This document shows positions 20,836 to 30,294 of a stretch of 64,000 bases of DNA, piece by piece (within the stretch, counting starts at the first letter, position 1; the number at the start of each line of letters is the position of its first letter). Origin of the DNA: Eutreptiella sp. 'Long Island Sound 2002' (taxonomy: Eukaryota > Euglenozoa > Euglenophyceae > Eutreptiales > Eutreptiaceae); the NCBI GenBank assembly GCA_964036045.1, contig OZ038383.1, positions 38,690,294 through 38,754,293 on the forward strand. The letters are read 5' to 3'. The translations under genes were made by a program, and so were the position numbers. Below the pieces are notes generated by a model. The model was not told the DNA's origin. It worked only from the letters and a program-made list of their open reading frames with translations, and ran no database searches.

Positions 20836-21633
20836 CTCTGTGTTTGTACAGCCTCAGTGCTTATGCAATAAATGAGTCCAAGGTGCAGTGCCTTCTATGG
20901 GTCGTTGGTTAGCGCCTAAATCTTAGTGGTAGCAGAGCGAACGATTCTGAAGGTGTCAACTATACAAAGGCGCCTGATTCTGTCTGCGTCTGTTTGTTCT
21001 GTCCGTTCTGTGAACAGTTCTGCCCGTTTGATTCTGAACCGTAATAAACAAGACAGGGGACATGGACCCCCCAACAACAAGTGAGGGGAAAGAAAAAGAC
21101 ACTCCTGCAACGTCATCCACAGATGAGACCCTTGAGACCACCTCAGAGTCTGTGAAAGAATACAGGCGAGAATTAAAGCAAGCCCTTGAGTCTAAACCCA
21201 CATCCTCAGAATGCCCTACGCCCAAAAGTCTCAACCCTGATCCAGAGGTAGAGGTGCGAGATGCGTCGAGTCCAAGCGCAGAAACAGAGGTGCGCAAAGA
21301 CGCTCGTGAACACGAACCCATGCGCGATGACGCTCGAGGTGAAAAGCACCAAAGCGTCGACAGGGACGACGCCAAGCATGAAGACGGCAGCGTAGGCGAA
21401 CCTCAGGAATGAAAGCAAGCAGTTGACTTTGCGAGGGAACTAGCGAGCGAGGGTAAGCTGGAGTGGTTTAGGACCATGATGACTAGGATTGAGTCAGAGA
21501 GAGTGGACGAGAGAAAGGATGAGGATAGAGAGTCAAGAACAATAGAGTCCGAGAGGTCAAAAGGGAAGAGGCATGACTTAGGTGAGTTCAAGTTTGGAGA
21601 ACCAGGACCACCTTCCTCACCACCGACCTTCTC
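20836..21633 (+). repeat. 798-bp direct repeat, copy 2
   Basis: Second copy of 16517-17314. It starts immediately after the ACCT tail of the insertion and its right side continues into the rest of D gag. It therefore carries a second PBS (20927-20937) but only the last 90 bp of the LTR. Confidence 0.95.
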
Positions 21634-23694
21634 GACAAGTTCTCACACTTCTCGCTCGACAAAAAAAAATTGGAAAACCAGTAAAGGTACATCGGCTGCA
21701 TCCACGACCTTGAAGCTGAGTGTAAGGGAACCAGTGAGCGAGGGTCGGAGGGAGCGAGCGAGTGAGTGAACGAGGGATGAAGCGTGGTGTGAGCCCGAGT
21801 GAGTGAGAGAGCGAGCGAGAGAAGCCAGAGTGAGCGAGAGAGAGCGCACGCGCACACCAGAGCAGAATTTTTGCGCCGCTCATGAATAGAGATAAGCGAT
21901 ATATGTCAATATGCGTGATTCGCATTCGTGTATACTTACGGGCCATGGTATGTGTCTATTTCCTTTAGGGGATTCTCAGCATGAATTGTCTGCTGAGGAG
22001 TGAGTCTCCTGTGGACATGTGAATATCACCGCCGTATACCAGTCAACCAACACAACTCGTATTTGCTCTGCCTGCTACGTGTTTGCCTTGTCGGATTTTC
22101 TGTACTGGATTTCGTTATTGGATTTCATTATCAAATATTCAAGATAGTGGGCATAAAGAGAGAGACTCCAAAAGCCTCGTCTGCCAATCAGGCTGTACCC
22201 CGAGAAAGAATCAAAGTGCTTACAAGACAAGTCAGCACTGCACTTACAAGACAATTCATGAGCAGATGCTCTGATGATGAGGCAGCATGCCGGTTGTGCC
22301 GTCAATATGGCCGGCCGGGGTGGAGAACTCACACCACGCTTCATCCCTCGTTCACTCACTCGCTCGCTCCCTCCGACCCTCGCTCACCGGTTCCCTTACA
22401 CTGAGTCCTGCGACAGAAATCCAAGAGTCTTTGTCGAAAATGTTGCAAGAACAAAAGAAAATCTCCCGACGTTTGGAAAAGTTGGAGGAGTATGGAAAAA
22501 GTCGCATCCAAAGTGATCTGAATATTTCTGCCCTTTCCAAGCTAACAGGATTCCACCTAATAGATGATCACCAAAAAGGTATTTCACCCTTCCTTCCGGG
22601 GATCCAGGAGTCGTACGTGCCGGACGAGTTCCCTGTGAAGATCAAGGTGAGTAGCTTGCAGGAAGCGCGTGACAAACACGGGCTAACGGCGCTTGCGCTA
22701 CCCGCCGTTTGAGCTTCCAAGGTGGAGGACAGTGACCTCATCGACAGCAAAGATTCAGGGAGTGGTACGAAGGGCACAGCGAAAGGGAAGCTAGAGATAC
22801 CTCTACCCGTGTTCACTGGAAAGCGTCTCCATCTGTACGCGCGTGATTTCTTGAGGTACCTGAGAATGACGGGACAGAAAGCTGCAGATGAGATGACATG
22901 CGCCGACCTGATCGTGACAGGTTGCAAGAACGAATGGCTTCGAGGAGTGGTAGACGACATGCTAACCACGTCGGAGTCGTGGGTACACTTCCTGAAGCAG
23001 TTGGAGTCTGCCTTCCCTCACTTCGAGACCGACGCATCTGCGCGGAGCCTTGGAGAAAGTGCAGCAACTCAAAGAACTCCCAACTCCCGCCGATGTTTGT
23101 CAATTACTGCAGAAGCTCAAAAGCCTTATGATCCAGTTGAAGATTCCTATGTCCGAGACGGAGAAACTCCTGTTGCTGACGCGAAAGATCCAGAAGAAGA
23201 CTTGGACCGAATGTCGGTCGCCCGTGGAAAGGAAGGCGAAGATGCACACCTACCAAGACTTGGCCAATTTGCTTGAAGAACTAGCTCTGGAACGTATATC
23301 GGACCAACATGTTGAAGGTGGACGCGAAGCACAACAATTTCCTGAAAGGAGGATACAAGAATAAAGACCGAAACCAGGAACCACCTCCCGAAGTTCGTCA
23401 AGACGAAAAAATCCAAGACTTATACTGGTCGGAAGGACAAAAAGGCAACGGGGCCAAAGGAAGAGGCCGTGGGAAAGGTAGCGGTCGTGGAGGCGGTCGC
23501 GGAGAACAAGGCAAATTGGTGTGGCAACCGCCTCAATTCCAGACCATTGTGTGGTGCGAGTACTGTGGGAAAAAGAACCATGCCCGTGACGAATGATGGA
23601 CGAAACAAGCTGACGAGAGGAAGGCCCGCGCTGCAGCCAAGAAACAAGGAGAAGATCCTGGCAAAGGGTTATATATTTGGGACGCACGCAAAGG
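21062..23694 (+). pseudogene. Element D gag, decayed, interrupted by a MITE and by C
   Basis: Gag of a Ty3-like element: a structural protein that packages element RNA. From the ATG at 21062, stops lie at 21410-21412 and 22710-22712. Frames change near 23050 and again near 23300. Seen: a coiled-coil-like Glu/Lys segment (SKMLQEQKKISRRLEKLEEY), a capsid-like region (PVFTGKRLHLYARDFLRYL to LEELALERISDQ), a Gly/Arg-rich stretch, and a zinc knuckle CEYCGKKNHARDE whose last Cys codon is TGA. The MITE at 21720-22401 splits it, and C splits it again at 23694; the frame resumes at 58374. The capsid-like part resembles that of C, so C and D are sister families. Confidence 0.82.
21720..22401. mobile_element. 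682-bp MITE-like element with 74-bp TIRs
   Basis: Arms 21720-21793 and 22328-22401 are inverted repeats of 74 bp with one mismatch, starting GTGTAAGGGAACC. TGA flanks both ends (21717-21719, 22402-22404). Removing the element and one TGA restores the D gag frame. It has no transposase, so it would be mobilised in trans. The superfamily is not clear from the termini or the 3-bp duplication. Inside are (GAGC)-type repeats and a TA-rich middle. Confidence 0.9.
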
Positions 23695-23699
23695 ACTTG

Positions 23700-24473
23700 A
23701 GTAAAAAAAGTGTATTTCCCTGCCAAAAGGTTAGCTTGAGTTGTCAGAGAGGGGCCGAAAGGCACAACACCTTTTTATCTTAGTATTGGCCTTTCCAAAA
23801 GGCGTGACAAGACATTTTTACCTATAAAACCAAGCATTGATCTATGGATGTTGTGTGGACCCCTGACCCCCCAACTGATTGGACTTATTCACCATTCCCT
23901 GGACTGACTGAGGCGCTGACATTGATCTAGAGCCTATACGTTTTTCTATATTTTCTCATGAATGCTTAGCTACCCCAGAGGTCTGCACCCTAGGGGGCTG
24001 GGCCACCTCTTTTTGAGAGGTCCTGGGTTCAATTCCCAGTCAGCCTAGCTAAGTAGGAAGTTACCATGTGACATGGCAGTGACCTCAGCGCCACAAGCCC
24101 TGCCACCCCAGCACAAATGGGACCCAAAACAAAGAGTGCACATCTCTAGATGGCAATATAAAAGAGAGAGTGCCCATGTGGGCAGTTTGCACATGATTGT
24201 AGGATATTTTCTAACTATCTCTTCATAAATCTGTGGTTATTGTGAGTTTCCTTTGTTGTTACACTATCTCCTTTGACTGCAGCCCTTCATGTTGTGGATT
24301 TGAACCTGTGGTCCCTTGCTTGCACTGTGGGTACTTGTATTTCTGGTTGATTTCATCAAAGGAAATTTATTTGGAAAACCTGAGCTACATCAAGAAGCAG
24401 CAGGAGCAAGCAGAGGCACAAAAAAAACAATATCATCAAAGCATTCAACAGTGAAAGCGTGTTCTAACTTTCT
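23700..24473 (+). repeat. Element C 5' LTR (774 bp)
   Basis: Begins AGTAAAAAAAG and ends TTTCT before the PBS. It matches the 3' LTR at 57809-58368. It has a TATA box TATAAAAG at 24159-24166. It is longer than the 3' LTR because about 215 bp near 23760-23970 have no counterpart there: either an insertion here or a deletion in the 3' copy. Confidence 0.9.
23965..24053 (+). other. tRNA-like fold inside the C LTR
   Basis: CTTAGCTA (23965-23972) pairs with TAGCTAAG (24046-24053). Between them are ACCTC-TTTTTGA-GAGGT (a 5-bp stem with a 7-nt loop, like an anticodon arm) and CTGGG-TTCAATT-CCCAG (a perfect T-arm with the B-box word GGTTCAATTCC). The variable loop is almost absent and the D arm is not canonical, so this is not a normal tRNA gene. 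In the 3' LTR both hairpins are kept despite base changes. Confidence 0.5.
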
Positions 24474-24484
24474 GGTAGCAGAGA
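24473..24484 (+). other. Primer-binding site of C, initiator-Met tRNA type
   Basis: TGGTAGCAGAGA directly follows the 5' LTR and is the same site type used by D, A and B. Confidence 0.85.
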
Positions 24485-24619
24485 TTTTCATCATTTGCGT
24501 ACCTCCAAACTGGTGCAGTACAACCAGTACGTCGAGACTGACTCCACTGAAGGGCGAATAAATATAACGCCGACACCAAGGACACTGCCGAGAAGACAGC
24601 GCCCAGAGTGGCACCAGCC

Positions 24620-24899
24620 ATGCCAGCGCCAGCGCCCAAACCTGCTGGTCAACCTGAGGCTGATGTGCCTGTAGCTTCAGTGCCCTTAAGTGGGCTGGGG
24701 GACTAATCCCAGGAGGGCTTGGGAGCTGCCTTCAGTGGACTCTCGGTTGGAGGACCTGAAGGCAAAGAGAGAGAGAGGGAGAAGGAAGCAGTGGACATGG
24801 TTATCGAAGATGAACATCCTGGAGATGGACACCGATCACCCGGCGAGACACCCTTCGAGTACCAACCTTCGGAGAGTGCGCCGAGCGCCTCTGACCACC
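24620..24899 (+). pseudogene. Element C gag, N-terminal part, cut by element A
   Basis: Starts at an ATG (24620; MPAPAPKPAGQPEADVP). A TAA at 24704-24706 interrupts it, then the frame continues (LGAAFSGLSVGGPEGKERER) until A enters at 24900. The frame resumes at 38108 in phase, because the inserted A plus its 4-bp duplication is a multiple of three. The segment is Pro/Ala- and Glu-rich and has no recognisable domain. Confidence 0.7.
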
Positions 24900-27272
24900 T
24901 GAAGCCGGTTCGGACCCCCGTGGCCATCTTTGGGTCACTGGGGGTGTGTATCTATGTGCCGGCAAGCCGCCATTGGCTGATATCATACTCTCCCATTCAC
25001 CTGACCTAACCCGATGTGATAGTGTGATAGGTTTGGCCATTCCGGCTACGAGCGGCCACATTGAGTACCGAGGCACTGCCAGCGGAGATTTATATATCGG
25101 AATATCAGGAATCAACAGGGTTTTTTTAATCATAATGTTTCCGTAATTTTTCAGCCTTCCGTTCTGATGGTCAATGTATCGGCGACTGTCAGTTGGCTCG
25201 CAATTTTGCGGTAACCGAATGGTTATCTCTTATTTACAGATATTTTGGCGGAAACCCCGATGAAGGGTGAGATTTCATCAGTAAAGGGTTCGTTGCTTCC
25301 GCAATTTTCATATTATATACTCGCAAAATTAATCCGATTTTTTCAGACTTTCAGAATCGGATTTTCGACTTCGACATCGCCGCACTCGATATGACGAATC
25401 TCGAGTGGTGCGACATTTTTCTCGATCACGAATCAACCTTCCTTTTGTTATGCCCTTCGTTTTGCTTAGAGATATAGGCGAAACAAAGTTGATTCGTGAG
25501 GCCACTTTGAAAGGTCATATCTCCGGCTCACCGCGAGTAGTCTCAATTTCGAGAATTGGGTTGGAACCGCATCGGTCTCAACTTAATTTAGGAAGCATCA
25601 AACGCCTTTGGTGTGTACACATGCCCGGTATAGCAAGGGATAATGGTAAAGAGGGTATAAGGTGATATATAACTCTTGGACCGTGCAACCGAATATGTTA
25701 ATGCGACTTTCGAGTGTACGCATGAGTGTTGGGATTGCATAGTAACTTTTCTTTGGGTTCCTACGTATTTTTAACGTGAAGTTATGTCCATGGAGGGTCA
25801 TGGCATATCATGGTGGGAGCCACTTTTGAGGGTATGTGTTATATGCATGGTATGTGCTTCGATATGCTCACGCCCATATTATATAGTATATATCTCCGTT
25901 TGTAGGAAGATATATGGAGTCATACGTGGCAAGGGCTTCGCCCATGTCCCAATGGTGAACTCCATAGCGCTAGGCTAAGTCTACCGCTCATATAGTGCAT
26001 GTGGGAGGGCTTACAGAGCGACACACAAGCGCCAATATCAATTTTCCCATTTTCATGGTGCGTGTTGGGAGGAGGTTCGAAGGTATCCTCATGCGTCCAT
26101 ATGAGGATCCAAGTGGGGGGATTGTTTGCAACTGGTCCCAAGCAATTGTGTTTTGAGTCATAGGTTGACACCATGGCTGAGCGAAGTTATATACTATTGT
26201 AATTATCTTGAATTTTGCATTATTTGCATGTTTTTGACCTCATTTTATGCTCATTTTTGTGTTTTATGTGCTCAACTGGTCGGCTAACAGTGAAGTGCCT
26301 AGAGATCCGTGAACTATGGTATGTTGCTTAAATGTTGGCATATGCTTCGGTGTTGTACCTCACCATATGCCGGATCACATGGTCACTTTGGCTAGGCACA
26401 GGAGGCCTCACAAAATTAGGTCTCAAACTCATGAGCTGACTTGTGAAGCATGTCATGCACATAATCGGATGAGTTTCGGAGCCAATGATGGGATATTCTT
26501 GGGCATGGATCTTTGGTCTATATCACCCTTGTATACTACTTTCCGGTTTGACACATGCATGGAGCATTTGAATATTTGCCGTATGCATTTTTGAGTATAT
26601 AATTGACTTTTGGGCATAATGGTGTGATTTGCCTGATTTTGCTATGTTATGAGGTCATCTTCATGGGGCAGCTCTCCAAGCCCATTCGACTCCAAGTCCA
26701 ACCAAGGTTATGTCAGGGTAGGGCATGGTCCTGAGTGCCACTCTAGGCCATGACACGCCACCTCCCCTATTGGGCTAGGATTGAGAAGCTTGGGGCCGAA
26801 CACATTTTTGGGGCTTGTGTAGTGACTTGTGACACATGGCATTCAGCCATCTCATTTGACCTGGTTCAGGGCAATATGTTGGTGAGTCAAGGGAAGGTCT
26901 TGAGTCCAGGGAATGAGGGGTTTATGGCCCGGAATGTGTATGTTTACCTCTTTCCCCAACTTTGCTTTATTTGTGTTCATATGCCGATTTCAGGGCTTTC
27001 TTCCTTGGTGCAATTCTTGTACATGCCCGCCACCGTGAGACGACCGGTGTGCTGAACGGAAGCCCGCAGTGTGGATTGGATTGTGAATCGGGTTATTGCT
27101 GTATTTGTGGGATCTGGTTGCTATTCAGGGTTGAAGGAGGATTTTATTTTCTATATTTTTGGATTTTGGACCTTGGAATTTGAGGGATGCAATCGTTGAT
27201 CCGGAGTAAATCAGCAGGGGTAACAGGCGGAAGGGGCACAGCGGGGGCCGGTCCTGGTAGGGACCTTCTTTA
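24900..27272 (+). repeat. Element A 5' LTR (2.37 kb)
   Basis: Begins TGAAGCCGGTTCGGACC and ends CTTCTTTA just before the PBS. It matches 35740-38107 almost throughout. A TATA-like word (TATATAT, about 25090) is present in both LTRs. The many short frames inside have no support. The length is large for a Ty3 LTR. Confidence 0.95.
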
Positions 27273-30200
27273 TGGTAGCAGAGGCTTACCCGCTGCCCCT
27301 ACCTACCCCTGACGCGGGGACTTGGGCCCCTATGAGCCCTGCCCAAGTACGCCCCGGGTGCGTATTGTGGACTTGGTGGAGACCACGCCGGAGATTGGAG
27401 CCATAGAAGAGCCGAGACGTTCAAGAGCATGGCGAACTCCGGAAGTTGAAGCCCGAAGAGAAGTACGACATTCGGGAAGAGGAGGACTTGACATGGAGGA
27501 TCTGGTCTCCATGTGTGAGCGTCGCTGCCGAAAGGCATGCAACCTCCGTTCCGCCGCGGAGGACTCTGATGAGGCCTGCCATTCAGGCAGCAGTGGAGGA
27601 CGGGCCCGGCGCTACCAGAAGCGCGGGTCACCCAAGCCCGCGGCAGAGGACGCCGGGGCTATGGACACGGACCCCAGCCCGGTCAGGCTGTGGGACTCCG
27701 AGCACTCCGAGAGCTATCGGACAGCCTATGAGCAACCTTTGGAGTCGGAGGAGACGGCCAGACTGCCTACAAGGGCGAACACAGCCCCAGAACGCAGCCT
27801 GGAGCATGACGCCGAAGCGTTGGAGAGGCCCGACAGAGCCAGGACGGCGCCTGTGGCCCGGCACACGGAGCCAACGCGGGATAGCATGGGCGACACACCC
27901 ATGGCGGAGGATTCCGAGGCGCCGGGAACCGCGGGATGCGCCGTATCAGCCGGAAAGCAAGCTGAGTGCTACTGCGAGCACGTGTCCTTCCTCATGGGCA
28001 AGTACCGAAGGATGGGGATGGACGCCATCGTGCACCGCCTCGACAGCCTGGACAACGCGAAGGACGGCCTAGAGGAGGATGTCGCCGGGATCTTGGATGA
28101 CCAGTTGGCCGCGGAGAAAGACATGGAGGAGCTGCGAGCGGAATGGGACCGGTACCGGGAGAATCTGTCGCTGGCCCTGGAGAAGCAGCAGCGAGTGGTG
28201 GACAGCCTCCTCCACTTAGTGGAGGACATGTCGGGACGCCTGAAAAGGCTAGAGGAGCGACAGCCCCTCACCTCGGGTCCGGAGCTCCCGGCAAAGCCGG
28301 CTGCGGCAGAGCTGGTGGAGCGGGTTAAGACCCTCCGGAGCGCCATGGATAAACCCATGGGCGGCCCGGCAGAGGCACCCTACGCGCCTCCGCGTGTTGA
28401 CCCGGGTGCGCTGCCGTTTGTTCCCATGTTCAGCGAATCCACAATGCTCGCGGAACACACGGCACCGGCTGGGTCCATGCGGAAAGGGCACGTAACCAGG
28501 GACCCGAGGAGCCTGACGGTACAGATGTCCCACGCCGCCCAGGATCTACCGCCAACTACGAATACCCATGCAGTTTATGCGGAAGAGGAGATCCAGAGCC
28601 AGACCAAGCAGGGGCGAACCATGGGAAGCGCCGACAGACATGGTCGAGGCCACCCAGGCGGAAACCTGTGGGCGAAGGACCCCAATACGGGGATATGGAC
28701 GGCCGATGGAGCAAGTCCTTCCCGCATTCCAAACCCCATGGGTTCAGGCCCAACTGGACCGCACTCCATGGAGGAGAGGGATGTACGGGGAGTGTACTCA
28801 CACCCCCCGGCCACAGGTGGTATCCGGCTCGGTGGAGTAGTGGCTGGGGACGTCGGAGACGCCATCAGGATTGACGACCTCAGGGGAATCAAAATCCCCT
28901 ATTATGACGGGAACCCCTCGAACCTGGATGACTTCATCCTGGATTGGGAGGACTTCGCCGAGGAGGTCGTCGGCGAGATGCGCGGAGCGCCTCGGGACAA
29001 GTGGGTATGTCGGACATTCCCACACCGGCTGGCGCAGGACCTGAAGGAGGAGCTGCGGGATCAGATCCGGGAAGGATTGATCCGTACAGAGCAGGCCTGC
29101 CTCCAGTGGTTGGAGGATGAGGAGCGGGTGGACGCTCCGAACCAGAAGCTGGAGGACTTGTGGTCCATCCCGCTGCAGCTGGATCGCGGTGAGTTACGGG
29201 TCCGGGAGTGGAACCGGTACCTGCGGAAGTACCGACGGAGCCTCAAGCTGGTTGAGGACTGGAACGAGTCCAGCGAGATCTGCCACTTGCTGAAGGACGT
29301 CCTTCCCGGCCACTGGAAGAGGAGAGTGGAGGACGAGGAAAAGAAGAGGGCGAAGAAGCGCGTGGCGGTGAGGATCATGGCGGCAGAGGATACCCATGCG
29401 GGTATCATGGAGTTCTTCAGGAGGAACCTGGGCGAGCCCAACCGGATGTTGGGACTGAAGAACGCCGTGTACGTGGAGGTGTTTGGAGACTCCATGGGGG
29501 AAAGGTTGCTGCGCCTCAACAACGTGGAGTGGAGGCGCGGGGAGCCGCTGAGGATGCAGGTCATCTTCGCCCGCATGAGCCTGGACGAGATCCTGAAGTA
29601 CATCACGGTGGAGTTGAAGGTCAATGCGAAGAACGAGGCCCACGTGCAGGATCAATATGGTCATGGACAGCGAGGCCACCGACACTACCGCCATCATCGG
29701 GAGATCCAGGATGACACGGCCAACTCCGCGGAAGATGGCAGTGGAAGTGGCCAAGACCACTGGTCCCGGGAGGATCACGAAGAGGCCCATTTCTTCGCGT
29801 TTGTGGCGCACAACGTGAGGGACAATGGGCAGGATCGGTCCAGATGGAGCCGGGTGGGACCCAAGAAGGGCAAAGAGCCAAGGAGGATCGGGAACCCACC
29901 ACTCTCGTTCCGGGAGTACAGGTCCCAGCACGACGGGTGCTGGGTCTGTTATGGCAAGGGAAACAACCATGCACACGACCACCGTCGGTGCAAGGTGTAT
30001 GAGGCGGACAAGAAGGCCTACTTCGCCGCCCACCCCGAGAAGAAGCCCAAGGAGCAGCGGTTTTTTGATTGGAAGGCGAAGGGCGGAGACGGGGGAAAAG
30101 GCCAAGGCAAAGGCCAAGCAAAAGGCGGAGGAAGAAGCTATGGTGGTGGACCTGGCCAAGACCGACGAGTGAGGTCGATCGAAGAAGTTGCTGAGGACAT

Positions 30201-30294
30201 GTTGAGGACGTTGGAGGAACTCAAAGCCCAGCAACGTGGTGGACAAAGTCCTGGCGGATCGCAGCCGGAAGGGGCTGCGGGAAGTCAAGTCTAG
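27187..30294 (+). pseudogene. Element A gag, one in-frame TGA
   Basis: The likely start is the ATG at 27187 (MQSLIRSKSAG), inside the LTR end, as in the sister copy B; the frame runs over the PBS. A TGA at 27310-27312, where B has CGA, breaks it. The rest (about 990 codons) is open to a TAG at 30292-30294. Seen: a coiled-coil segment (about 28100-28260), a capsid-like part (DDFILDWEDFAEEVVGEM onward), a zinc-knuckle-like block CWVCYGKGNNHAHDHRRC, then a Gly/Lys-rich tail. The TAG is followed in the same frame by pol and is conserved in B. Confidence 0.9.
27273..27284 (+). other. Primer-binding site of A
   Basis: TGGTAGCAGAGG immediately follows the 5' LTR and complements the initiator-Met tRNA 3' end. 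It lies inside the presumed gag reading frame. Confidence 0.88.

Noticed and set aside
24033-24043. A true tRNA gene at the GGTTCAATTCC B-box in the C LTR
   Set aside because: The D arm is not canonical, the variable loop is nearly absent, and there is no CCA-compatible end. Kept only as a tRNA-like fold.
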